A DNA stretch of 64,000 nt, from contig NZ_LMPD01000001.1 of NCBI RefSeq assembly GCF_001424305.1, forward strand, positions 1 to 64,000, given 5' to 3'. The DNA comes from Pedobacter sp. Leaf176. GTDB lineage: Bacteria; Bacteroidota; Bacteroidia; Sphingobacteriales; Sphingobacteriaceae. Shown in pieces: positions 1 through 8,324 of the stretch. Within the stretch, counting starts at the first letter, position 1, and each line of letters starts with the position of its first letter. Made by a program: the position numbers and the translations under genes. Under the pieces are notes generated by a model that was not told where the DNA came from, made no database searches, and worked only from the letters and a program-made list of their open reading frames with translations.

Positions 1-26
1 ATCACATTCAACTTACTGCTGTCCAA

Positions 27-68
27 GGCAGCGCTTCCTCCCGATTTTTCATCGGGGCTTGTGCTGCC
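27..68. repeat. Nested palindrome in the leader region
   Basis: Outer arms GGCAGC (27-32) and GCTGCC (63-68) enclose inner arms CCCGAT (40-45) and ATCGGG (51-56). No gene is visible in bases 1-130. It could be the terminator of a gene left of the window, although it has no T-run, or a dispersed intergenic palindrome. Confidence 0.4.
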
Positions 69-196
69 GCCTTAAAAGCTTTAACGAATTTATCCGACAA
101 ATTCAGATTACTCGGTAAATTAATACAACTTTCGTCTAGGAATTACTGGCGTTGGTCTATCGGTTATGTTTGCTGGTATAATACGGGGTTTTTGTG

Positions 197-225
197 TGCA
201 ACGTTTTAGGGACAGCTGCGTCTTA
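197..225 (+). promoter_or_regulatory. ECF-sigma-type promoter of the first GIN gene
   Basis: TGCAAC (197-202) is followed after exactly 16 bases by CGTCTTA (219-225). An AAC-containing -35 and a CGTC -10 at 16-17 bp spacing is the classic arrangement for extracytoplasmic-function sigma factors. The same two blocks with the same spacing recur upstream of the paralogue (4656-4684). The surrounding 133 bp (131-263 versus 4590-4722) align without a length change, so the whole control region was duplicated with the gene. No ECF sigma gene lies in the window, so the cognate factor is unknown. Confidence 0.6.
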
Positions 226-263
226 ATTACAAAACAACAACAAAAACTTAAAATATAAAAGAT

Positions 264-1103
264 ATGAAAACCTTAACTAAAATAGTATTCGCAACAGCAT
301 TAACAGCAATAGTATTCACTTCATCAGCCATTTCAACTTTAGCGGCTGAGCCAGTTAAAGCAGAAACAACAACTTCTTCATTATCAAAGTTCAACAGGAT
401 TTGGGTGAGCGGTAATGTAAAAGTTATCCTGACACAGGGTGATAAACAAAGTGTAGATGGAACAAGCAACTACGATGCTACAAAAACTTCTGTATCAACT
501 GATGGCAAAACCTTGTTCATCAATTCAGAGGAAACAAGCTTGGTAACGCTTAACATTACTGTAAAAGATTTAGAGCGGATTGAAGCTTATGGTCAATCGG
601 TAGTTGTTACAAGCAATAATTTCAATGTAAAAAACCTTCAATTAATATTGGGTCAAAGCGCTACAGCGAAGATTAAAACCACAGCCGGTAATTTATATAC
701 CATCGTTAAAGAAAACGCGGTGTTGAAATTAAACGGTACAGCTGCTGAAAGCACCATGATTGCCAGCAACATGAAAAATGTAAAACTAGCTGACTTTGCC
801 GCTTTAAAATCGGCCTCCTTTTATCAAACATCTGGAAATACGGCCGCCGTTTCCCAGGTGCAGGCCAATCAGCATCTGTCTTTCCATATTAAAATTTTAT
901 CTGTTTTTTATTTTTGGGGACCTAAGTTGCGTTTTAAAGAAAACGCGGTGTTGAAATTAAACGGTACAGCTGCTGAAAGCACCATGATTGCCAGCAACAT
1001 GAAAAATGTAAAACTAGCTGACTTTGCCGCTTTAAAATCGGCCTCCTATGCTTCTCAAGCCATCATGGAAGCGGAACAAAACGCAATGGTTTTAGCCAAA
1101 TAG
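264..1103 (+). CDS. Secreted GIN-domain (DUF2807-like) protein with internal duplication
   Basis: The 279-residue product starts with a clear signal peptide (residues 1-28) and continues into a repetitive beta-rich region. From the FNRIWVSGNVKVIL segment onward it resembles the putative auto-transporter adhesin, head GIN domain family (DUF2807). The close paralogue at 4723-5334 is only 203 residues long. The 76-residue difference is a single in-frame 228-bp block made of a second copy of a 38-residue segment plus 38 unrelated residues. The gene has an ECF-type promoter and a strong hairpin terminator, so it forms its own transcription unit. The family's function is unknown; an envelope-stress-responsive surface protein is an inference from promoter and signal peptide. 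Confidence 0.75.
   Translation: MKTLTKIVFATALTAIVFTSSAISTLAAEPVKAETTTSSLSKFNRIWVSGNVKVILTQGDKQSVDGTSNYDATKTSVSTDGKTLFINSEETSLVTLNITVKDLERIEAYGQSVVVTSNNFNVKNLQLILGQSATAKIKTTAGNLYTIVKENAVLKLNGTAAESTMIASNMKNVKLADFAALKSASFYQTSGNTAAVSQVQANQHLSFHIKILSVFYFWGPKLRFKENAVLKLNGTAAESTMIASNMKNVKLADFAALKSASYASQAIMEAEQNAMVLAK
706..1047 (+). repeat. 114-bp perfect direct repeat around a 114-bp foreign insert
   Basis: Bases 706-819 and 934-1047 are identical over 114 bp at an offset of 228. The 114 bp between them (820-933) have no counterpart in the paralogue at 4723-5334. The paralogue copy of the repeated segment differs at many silent sites, so this duplication is recent. Reading frame is kept throughout. 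The insert read on the minus strand has an ATG at 887 and then an open stretch reading MERQMLIGLHLGNGGRISRC to the junction, which looks like the captured start of another gene. Confidence 0.9.
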
Positions 1104-1123
1104 AAAAATTACTGTTATATATA

Positions 1124-1154
1124 AACGAAAGCCGCCTATTGGGCGGCTTTCGTT
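1124..1154 (+). terminator. Terminator of the first GIN gene
   Basis: AACGAAAGCCGCC is followed by a short loop and then GGCGGCTTTCGTT, a perfect 13-bp stem 20 bases after the stop codon. The same stem sequence follows the paralogue at 5355-5397. Confidence 0.85.
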
Positions 1155-1288
1155 GTTTAACGAGTTAATTGTTGTTCGGTTGAGTTAACTGATGCCACAG
1201 CCGAAATGCCGTACAATATAAACTTCCTACAGAAGAAAGTTAAGTTACCACAATTACTATCCCTTTCAGTTAAAGGTGTTTTGATACC

Positions 1289-2467
1289 CTAAATGTTTGC
1301 TTTTATCAGGTGTTCAATTTTCACATGATCAAGCGCTCCAATGTAAATAACTTTACCTGACTTGTCAATAAGTACAACTGTTGGATATGCGGAAACACCA
1401 ATTTTTTTTGCCAAAGCTTTCCCTGTATAGAGCATTTTATAATCGGGCCGTTCCCGGTTATAGAAGAACGCAACGTCTTCTTTTTTGTCGTAAGCATTTA
1501 TTGCCAATAACTGAAATCTATCCGTTCCATATTTGGTTTGGAGTGCTTTCAGGTATGGAAAGGATTCCATGCATGGACCGCAATTTTTTATCCAGAAATC
1601 CATTAATATTACCTTCCCTGCAAGCTGGTCACTTTTTAATACAGCATTACCTTTACCGTCGAGTTCAGGAAGCGCCCAGTCTGTCAGGGTTGTTCCAACC
1701 GATATTAGAGAAGGCACATCTCCCTTCTTTTCAAGGCTGTATTCTTTTTGATAGGTTGAATAGTACCAGGATTTGATTTCGGGCTGCCTCGGATGTGTAT
1801 CAATTGCAGTAAATGTAGTAATGGTGTTATAGGATTCTTTATCAATATTATTGGTTTCTATTACCTGATACGGAAGGTTCGTTTCAGGATTAACCAATAT
1901 GCGGTAATATATAGTTACATCCTTAGTGAAATGCATACCACGACCAGCATATTGCAGTGAACTCCGGTATAGAGATAAGGTAATTACTTTATAATTCTTT
2001 TTATTTATAAGCGTATCTGCCCCGTCTTTAGCAATGTTATTGCCTGCGATTAATGAAGGCAATTGATTTGCAAGGGTTTGAATAGAATTATGAAACAATG
2101 AAAGTGAGCCAAAGCTGCCAGGATCAGGTTGCTCGGCAATGCTGTAAGTTTTAAGCCTCTTATCCAGGGTAAAGATTTCAGAGTCGTTATAAACCGATCG
2201 GTATGTTGCTGTTTCGAGTTGAAAGCGTGCGGCCATACTTTTATTGGTCGAATCGAATTCCAGGTAGGCATGACCCCTGACTTCTGAGTGGTAATTATTT
2301 TTAATATTATTCACTTCATTATGATAATCATAACTTATAGCATTAAGAGCGGAAAGTTTAGCCGCCATTTTGCTTAGCGTTAATGACGAAAAATTTTGTT
2401 GGGCTTTTAACTGGCATGAAATACTCAGCACAGAAGCAAAAGATAAAGTCAAAAGAATTTTTTTCAT
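1289..2467 (-). CDS. TlpA-type thioredoxin-fold protein with long N-terminal domain
   Basis: The 392-residue protein has a signal peptide (about residues 1-22) and a roughly 230-residue N-terminal region found with many Bacteroidota periplasmic thioredoxins. The TlpA/AhpC-like thioredoxin domain follows from about residue 255. The redox motif C-G-P-C is Cys296 to Cys299, in the context FWIKNCGPCMESFPYL, and a cis-proline-type YPT segment follows near the C-terminus. The role is likely periplasmic disulfide reduction or a related thiol function; the substrate is unknown. It is divergent from the LytS/LytTR pair across about 180 bp, which might control it, but no shared site was identified. Confidence 0.8.
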   Translation of the reverse strand: MKKILLTLSFASVLSISCQLKAQQNFSSLTLSKMAAKLSALNAISYDYHNEVNNIKNNYHSEVRGHAYLEFDSTNKSMAARFQLETATYRSVYNDSEIFTLDKRLKTYSIAEQPDPGSFGSLSLFHNSIQTLANQLPSLIAGNNIAKDGADTLINKKNYKVITLSLYRSSLQYAGRGMHFTKDVTIYYRILVNPETNLPYQVIETNNIDKESYNTITTFTAIDTHPRQPEIKSWYYSTYQKEYSLEKKGDVPSLISVGTTLTDWALPELDGKGNAVLKSDQLAGKVILMDFWIKNCGPCMESFPYLKALQTKYGTDRFQLLAINAYDKKEDVAFFYNRERPDYKMLYTGKALAKKIGVSAYPTVVLIDKSGKVIYIGALDHVKIEHLIKANI

Positions 2468-2643
2468 CTTGTTTTATTTTCTACAAATCTAATTTACCCT
2501 AAGGGTTTATTTTTTCGAATTAGACCAGCAACAATAAAATTTCGACTAATTGCGGTAAACGAGATTAGTCGAAAAATCAGATGGGTTCGTCGAAATAAAA
2601 TTCTATGCCGCTCATAAATTTCATTTTCTTTCTACTTTGCAAA

Positions 2644-3711
2644 ATGATTAAACTAAAGAAGAACATTCAATGGAATTATGTCCAAATTGAACTACTGTTC
2701 TTTTTTGTCTTTTTTTATCTATTCCCGGTACTGACGGATATAGAATACAACTTTAATGAGCCACGCCACGCATCTCCCTTAAGTGAAAGTTTGAAATGGA
2801 CTTTGATTTACGGTTCCTTTGCGATATTGCCAGCATTAATATTTTATTATTTAATCAAAGTTTTTCTAGTCAGAAAAAGGTTGATGCTTTTTTTATTGTC
2901 GGCATGTGCTTACCTGGTGGGGCTTCACTTTTATATGGCCGGGGAATATTACTTGATTGGACATGCATCTTTTTTACCGGTGCAGATGCAAAAAAATGCA
3001 CTACGGTGGTATGCCGCGGGTAATATTCATTTTAGTGTTGTGTACATGTTTCGTGAATTTATCTGCATAATGGCTTTGGCATTTTTTATCCGTTCAGCCA
3101 AACAGGATAAGAAACTGCATGAAATGTCAGAACAGCAGCTGATTAGTGAATTGAACTATCTTAAAGCTCAACTGCACCCGCACTTTTTCTTCAACACCAT
3201 GAATAATATTTATTCGTTTGCATTGCAGAAGTCTGAACATACTGCGCCTATGGTGGCAAAACTTGCCGATATGATGCGTTATATTTTATATGAAGCACAC
3301 CACAAAAAAGTGCCATTGCAGAATGAAATTGCTTTTATCATTAATTATATTGAAACCGAAAAAATACGCTATAAGATGGCCCACAAAATTAGCTTCGACG
3401 TTCAGGGAAATGCCTCAAATGTGCTGATTGAGCCATTACTGCTTTTGCCTTTTATCGAAAATGCATTTAAGCACGGCCTGGAAGATGAAACCGGAAAAGG
3501 TAATGTACGTTTGGTTTTATTCATAAACGGCCGGGAAATTATACTCCAGGTGAATAACAGCAAACCAATTGGTTATTGTAAAAGAGAGAAAGGTATCGGC
3601 CTGGAAAATGTAATTAAACGATTGAAGCTCCTGTATCCTGAAAGATATAAATTAGAGATAAGTGATGAGCCTCATGAATATCAGGTAAATTTAACCCTAA
3701 TGATCGAATGA
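2644..3711 (+). CDS. LytS-type sensor histidine kinase
   Basis: This is an integral membrane kinase of the His_kinase family PF06580. Four hydrophobic segments cover roughly the first 150 residues. The phospho-acceptor motif QLHPHFFFN follows, with His180 from this start, then an N-box LLLPFIENAFKHG and a G-box GIGLENVIKRL. I chose the ATG at 2644, which gives a short basic N-terminus before the first membrane segment. An in-frame ATG at 2605 would add 13 residues. A TACTTTG box close to the -7 consensus lies just before 2644, so the 2605 start may be outside the transcript. The next gene overlaps by four bases (ATGA), so kinase and regulator are translationally coupled. Confidence 0.85.
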   Translation: MIKLKKNIQWNYVQIELLFFFVFFYLFPVLTDIEYNFNEPRHASPLSESLKWTLIYGSFAILPALIFYYLIKVFLVRKRLMLFLLSACAYLVGLHFYMAGEYYLIGHASFLPVQMQKNALRWYAAGNIHFSVVYMFREFICIMALAFFIRSAKQDKKLHEMSEQQLISELNYLKAQLHPHFFFNTMNNIYSFALQKSEHTAPMVAKLADMMRYILYEAHHKKVPLQNEIAFIINYIETEKIRYKMAHKISFDVQGNASNVLIEPLLLLPFIENAFKHGLEDETGKGNVRLVLFINGREIILQVNNSKPIGYCKREKGIGLENVIKRLKLLYPERYKLEISDEPHEYQVNLTLMIE

Positions 3712-4391
3712 TTCGCTGTATCATAATTGAGGATGAGCCTTTAGCTCAGGAAATTCTGGAAACCCATATTCGTCAGATTCCACAGCTTAATCTTTTAGCA
3801 AAGTGTTATAACGCTTTAGAGGCTTTCAATATGCTCCATACCAATACGGTTGATCTGATGTTTTTGGATATTAAAATGCCAGATATTAATGGAATAGATT
3901 TCATTCGATCATTGAAGCATCCTCCGCAAGTGATTTTCACAACTGCTTATTCAGAATATGCGATTACAGGGTATGAACTCTCGGCTATCGATTATTTGCT
4001 TAAACCCATAACTTTTGAGCGCTTTGAGAAAAGCATAAATAAGATGCTGAAAATCCAGAATTATGAGCATCCCCCTGAAAAAAACTACACCTATTTTAAG
4101 GTTTCGGGGAAATTAATTAAAGTCTTTCACGATGAACTTTTATATGCCCAGTCTGTTAAGGATTATATTTTAATTCATACCAATGCAGGCAATTTTTTAA
4201 CACATATGACCATGAAGCACCTGGTTGATTTGTTGCCGGCTCGCAATTTTGCAAGGGTTCACCGATCCTTTTTAATAAATACAAACGCTATCGACCTTCT
4301 GAAGAAAAATAGCTTGAAAATAGGAAACGATGTGATTCCAATTGGCCAGAATTACCGTTTCAACGCAAAGCCGAATGATTTAAAAGGCTAA
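3708..4391 (+). CDS. LytTR-family response regulator
   Basis: The 227-residue protein has an N-terminal receiver domain with acidic pocket EDE at residues 8-10 and phospho-acceptor Asp54 in MFLDIKMP. A C-terminal LytTR DNA-binding domain spans roughly residues 125-225 (KVSGKLIKV, RVHRSFLIN). It overlaps the kinase gene by 4 bp and so forms a two-component system with it. LytTR regulators bind direct repeats upstream of few targets, often neighbours. The nearest candidates are the GIN genes and the TlpA-like gene, but this is only inference. Confidence 0.88.
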   Translation: MIRCIIIEDEPLAQEILETHIRQIPQLNLLAKCYNALEAFNMLHTNTVDLMFLDIKMPDINGIDFIRSLKHPPQVIFTTAYSEYAITGYELSAIDYLLKPITFERFEKSINKMLKIQNYEHPPEKNYTYFKVSGKLIKVFHDELLYAQSVKDYILIHTNAGNFLTHMTMKHLVDLLPARNFARVHRSFLINTNAIDLLKKNSLKIGNDVIPIGQNYRFNAKPNDLKG

Positions 4392-4589
4392 TTATATACT
4401 TAAGTAGAAGAATTTTCACTTGCGCCCTGCCTGCAATTTCTTTGTGTTTTACGGTGAACAGCTTGTCTAATTACAAACAATCTGTTGATCTGATATGAAA
4501 GCATAATTGGAATACTATAATATCATTCAAATAATATTATAGTCGAGGATTGCTGAATTTCAGGCAATCAGGGAAAATTGTTGCAGCCG
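4392..4589. other. Intergenic region with AT-rich hairpin
   Basis: There is no coding potential. A perfect 10-bp inverted repeat ACTATAATAT / ATATTATAGT occupies 4514-4523 and 4534-4543. It lies about 120 bp after the response regulator stop and lacks a T-run, so it is more likely an operator-like palindrome than a terminator. From 4590 on, the duplicated GIN control region begins. Confidence 0.4.
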
Positions 4590-4655
4590 TTCGTCTAGAA
4601 ATTAGAGGCGTTGGTCTATTGGTTACAGATGCTGGTATAATACAAGGTTTTTGTG

Positions 4656-4684
4656 TGCAACGTTTAATGGACAACTGCGTCTTA
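4656..4684 (+). promoter_or_regulatory. ECF-sigma-type promoter of the second GIN gene
   Basis: TGCAAC (4656-4661), a 16-base spacer, then CGTCTTA (4678-4684). Both blocks and the spacing are identical to those at 197-225 although the spacer differs, which argues that these blocks are under selection. Confidence 0.62.
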
Positions 4685-4722
4685 ATAACAAAACAACAAC
4701 AAAAACCTTAAATATAAAAGAT

Positions 4723-5334
4723 ATGAAAACCTTAACTAAAATAGTATTCGCAGCAGCATTAACAGCAGTAGTATTCACTTCATCAGCAATGGTAGCTTCT
4801 GCAGCTGAGCCAGTTAAAACAGAAACTAAAAATTCAACATTGTCCAAGTTCAACAGGATTTGGGTGAGTGGAAATGTAAAAGTTATCTTAACACAAGGCG
4901 ACAAACAAAGCGTTGAAGGCACAAACAATTACAATGCAGCAAAAACGTCAATATCAACTGATGGAAAAACTTTGTTCATCAATTCAGAAGAAACAAGTCT
5001 GGTAACGCTTAACATTACCGTGAAAGATTTAGAAAGAATTGAAGCTTATGGACAATCGGTAGTTGTTACCAGCAATAATTTTGATGTAAAAAACCTTCAG
5101 TTATTTTTAAACCAAAGTGCTGTTGCAAAAATTAAAACGACAGCAGGTAATTTGTATACAATCATTAAAGAAGATGCTGTGTTAAAATTAAATGGTACTG
5201 CTGGTGAAAGCACCATGATTGCAAGCAACATGAAAAATGTAAAATTAGCTGACTTTGCCGCTTTGAAATCGGCCTCATTTGCTTCTCAAGCCATTATGGA
5301 AGCTGAACAAAACGCAATGGTTTTAGCCAAGTAG
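4723..5334 (+). CDS. Secreted GIN-domain (DUF2807-like) protein, intact paralogue
   Basis: This 203-residue paralogue of the 264-1103 gene has the same MKTLTKIVFA start, a signal peptide cleaved near ASA-AE (about residue 26), and the same beta-rich GIN-like body. I use the ATG at 4723, although the frame is open from 4651, because the ATG aligns with the paralogue start and lies downstream of the predicted ECF -10. It represents the ancestral length of the pair. Its transcription unit is complete, with its own promoter and terminator. Function is unknown. Confidence 0.8.
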   Translation: MKTLTKIVFAAALTAVVFTSSAMVASAAEPVKTETKNSTLSKFNRIWVSGNVKVILTQGDKQSVEGTNNYNAAKTSISTDGKTLFINSEETSLVTLNITVKDLERIEAYGQSVVVTSNNFDVKNLQLFLNQSAVAKIKTTAGNLYTIIKEDAVLKLNGTAGESTMIASNMKNVKLADFAALKSASFASQAIMEAEQNAMVLAK

Positions 5335-5354
5335 AAAATTACCGTTACATAATA

Positions 5355-5397
5355 AACGAAAGCCGCCTCGTAATTGATTTACGGGGCGGCTTTCGTT
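5355..5397 (+). terminator. Terminator of the second GIN gene
   Basis: AACGAAAGCCGCC and GGCGGCTTTCGTT form a 13-bp stem identical to that at 1124-1154, with a longer loop. It sits 20 bp after the stop codon. Confidence 0.85.
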
Positions 5398-5550
5398 GTA
5401 ATAAAATGGCGCGGGGTCGTGATTCACCTGGGCAATAAGTTTATCCCTAAAAATCTAACAAACAATTAATTCAAATAAGGGAAATAATAATCGTTACTAC
5501 AACTATTATTATTTATTTTGGTGCAATCTCACTAACCAAATAGCTTGTTT

Positions 5551-8142
5551 ATGCTGCGCAGATTATTTTTCACACTATTCGTAATAAATGTTGTATTTAC
5601 ATTTTCAACTTTTGCACATGAATACAAATTAAAAGATGAACCTGATTCCGCCTATTTGTTTTCCTATAATGCAAATGGTTTACGTTTCGCATGGAGCCAC
5701 GACAATAAAAACTGGTCATCAATAGGCAGAGGCTATATTTATCTTCGAAGTGATTACGGCAGATGGGGAACTGAAAAGAAAATGATCGCACCCTTTTTAA
5801 TTAAAGGAAGAAATGGAGAATGGGTCTGCATCTGGAGCTTAAATGACCGCACAAATCAATTTGCTGTATCAACCTCAAAGAATCTCATCAACTGGGGGCC
5901 ACAAAACTATCCTTATGTAACGTTGGGCAAAAATGTGCTTTCCCCCGTAATCGCTTTCAACACCCAGAATGATGAATATGATATTTACTATTCAGATGCT
6001 GATGGAAAATATTTCGAAACCAAGACAAGGGATTTCATCGTTTACAGCCAGGTTAGAAGCATCTCTGTACCCACTGTTTTTGATAATAGTATCAACGCCG
6101 ATATTAATGGGCTCAAGTCTGGACAAAGCCATCGCGTACCCTGGTCAGTAATCAGGGACCTTCAAAAAGCTTACGAAATTCAGGAATTTAAAGTTAAGCA
6201 AAACAATGAACGCACGGAGGATGATGCCAAACGTTTTGCCGGCCTAAAACCCGTTGATTTGAAGGTTTCACTACAGCCGGAAAAGGCAAAAAAAATCAGC
6301 GGTATGCTTACGGGAATATTTTTTGAGGACATCAACTATGCCGCAGATGGCGGTTTGTACGCGGAACTGGTTCAGAACAGAGACTTTGAATATAAACCAA
6401 GCGATAGGGAATTTAACGACGAAGCATGGAAAAGTACATTCTCATGGTCGTTGTCAGATGAAGAAACAATTTTTTCAATTGATTCTATATTACCAATTCA
6501 CCCTAATAATTTACATTATGCGGTTTTAGATGTAAAAGTACCAGGTGCAGCACTAACTAATACTGGCTTTGATGGAATGGCCTTAAAAAGAGGTGAATCT
6601 TATACATTTTCGACTTTTGCTAAGCATTTGGAAGGTTCGAAGTCCGACTTTGAAGTGCGATTGGTTAATGGAAAAGGCATAATATTGGGAAAACTTAGGT
6701 TGAAAAGCGCATCCGCATGGAAACAGGTGAAAGGGACATTAACTTCTTCGGCTGATGCCACCGATGCAAGAATAGAGATTAGTCCTTTATCGACTGGAAA
6801 ATTTGCATTCGATATGATTTCGTTATTTCCTGAAAAAACTTTTAAAGGGCGTAAAAATGGGTTAAGAGCTGATTTAGCGACAACCATCGCTGCTATCCAG
6901 CCTAAATTTGTACGCTTTCCGGGAGGTTGTGTAGAGCATGGTGATGGAATTGACAACATTTATAAATGGAAAAACTCTATTGGTCCATTGGCAGAAAGGA
7001 AACCCGACCGTAATCTTTGGGGCTATCATCAAACCATGGGATTAGGTTATTTCGAGTATTTTCAATTTTGTGAAGACATTGGGGCAGCACCAGTCCCGGT
7101 TATCGCAGCTGGGGTGCCCTGTCAGAATTCAGCCACCGGCGGTGGCGGGCAGCAGGGCGGTATTCCAATGGCAGAAATGGGGCAGTACATCCAGGATATA
7201 ATCGATTTGATAGAATATGCCAATGGCGATGTGCATACAGCCTGGGGTAAAAAGCGGGCGGAAGCAGGTCATCCAAAACCTTTTAACCTTAAATTTATTG
7301 GGATTGGGAATGAAGACCAGATCACAGAAGTTTTTAAAGAGCGATTTACACTTATTTATAAAGCGCTTCGGGCGGCACATCCTGAGATTACCATTATAGG
7401 TACTGCAGGTCCATTTTTTGAAGGCACTGATTATGAAGAAGGCTGGAAAATTGCATCTGATTTAAAAGTGCCACTGATTGATGAGCATTATTATCAATCA
7501 CCCGGCTGGTTCATCAATAATCAGGATTTTTATGATAAATATGATCGAACAAAATCCAGGATTTATTTGGGGGAGTATGCAGCCAGTGTTCCGGGAGGAA
7601 ATAAAACAAATCTGGAAACAGCCCTGGCAGAGGCGCTTTATTTAACGGCATTAGAAAGAAACGGTGACGTGGTAAGTATGGCATCTTATGCTCCGCTTAT
7701 AGCGAAAGAAAAACATACGCAATGGAATCCCGATTTAATTTATTTTAACAATAGTGAAGTAAAACCCACGGTAGGCTATTTTGTGCAAAAAATGTTCGGC
7801 AATTATTCTGGCGACCAATATATCCCTGCAAAAGTTAAAACCTCTGTGGAGCAGGAGCCTGTTAACAAGAGGATTGGCATCTCAGTAGTTGAGGATACAA
7901 AGTCAAATCACCTTATTATTAAACTGGTAAATTTACTTCCCGTTGAAATCAATACATCACTCAATCTGGACAATTTTTCAATTGCTGGTGAAACCGTGGT
8001 TAAAACAGAAATTACTGGAAATCCTTCCGATAATTCCATTAAACCAATAGTGTCGGAGGTAAATATCCGAAACTCCGTGAAAATTCCCGCTTATTCTTTT
8101 ACAGTATTCAAAATTAAGTTAAAAGGTTATAAACTTAATTAA
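5551..8142 (+). CDS. Alpha-L-arabinofuranosidase (GH51-like) with extra N-terminal module
   Basis: The protein has a signal peptide (1-22). About 180 residues follow that read like part of a GH43-type arabinanase propeller (FAWSHDNKNWS, APFLIKGRNGEWVCIWS). Next come a region matching the GH51 start (GIFFEDINYAADGGLYAELVQNRDFEY), a carbohydrate-binding-like insertion, the catalytic barrel and a C-terminal beta domain. The acid/base residue is probably Glu588 in GIGNED and the nucleophile Glu675 in LGEYA. I use ATG 5551; a TTG two codons earlier is unlikely. It would release arabinose from arabinan or arabinoxylan outside the cytoplasm. No SusC/SusD genes lie nearby, so it is not in an obvious polysaccharide utilisation locus. 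Confidence 0.85.
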   Translation: MLRRLFFTLFVINVVFTFSTFAHEYKLKDEPDSAYLFSYNANGLRFAWSHDNKNWSSIGRGYIYLRSDYGRWGTEKKMIAPFLIKGRNGEWVCIWSLNDRTNQFAVSTSKNLINWGPQNYPYVTLGKNVLSPVIAFNTQNDEYDIYYSDADGKYFETKTRDFIVYSQVRSISVPTVFDNSINADINGLKSGQSHRVPWSVIRDLQKAYEIQEFKVKQNNERTEDDAKRFAGLKPVDLKVSLQPEKAKKISGMLTGIFFEDINYAADGGLYAELVQNRDFEYKPSDREFNDEAWKSTFSWSLSDEETIFSIDSILPIHPNNLHYAVLDVKVPGAALTNTGFDGMALKRGESYTFSTFAKHLEGSKSDFEVRLVNGKGIILGKLRLKSASAWKQVKGTLTSSADATDARIEISPLSTGKFAFDMISLFPEKTFKGRKNGLRADLATTIAAIQPKFVRFPGGCVEHGDGIDNIYKWKNSIGPLAERKPDRNLWGYHQTMGLGYFEYFQFCEDIGAAPVPVIAAGVPCQNSATGGGGQQGGIPMAEMGQYIQDIIDLIEYANGDVHTAWGKKRAEAGHPKPFNLKFIGIGNEDQITEVFKERFTLIYKALRAAHPEITIIGTAGPFFEGTDYEEGWKIASDLKVPLIDEHYYQSPGWFINNQDFYDKYDRTKSRIYLGEYAASVPGGNKTNLETALAEALYLTALERNGDVVSMASYAPLIAKEKHTQWNPDLIYFNNSEVKPTVGYFVQKMFGNYSGDQYIPAKVKTSVEQEPVNKRIGISVVEDTKSNHLIIKLVNLLPVEINTSLNLDNFSIAGETVVKTEITGNPSDNSIKPIVSEVNIRNSVKIPAYSFTVFKIKLKGYKLN

Positions 8143-8324
8143 TTTATTTTTATAGAACAGGCAGAGCAAACAATTGTTCTTTTAAACTGTATAGTTAGTG
8201 TAAGCAATCTGATGCGGTTTGATGATGCTTTTTTATAGAATTTTGCCGGCGAAAACATATAAGATTAGCAACATCGGAACCATTAATATTAAGCAAACAT
8301 TTCCATTAAAACCTAACATCGAGT

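Noticed and set aside
1..130. RNA gene at the window start
   Set aside because: The nested hairpin does not fit a tRNA or rRNA fold, and no conserved RNA signature is visible.
6600..6959. 119-residue minus-strand frame inside the arabinofuranosidase gene
   Set aside because: It has no protein-like features and lies in the catalytic part of a real gene.
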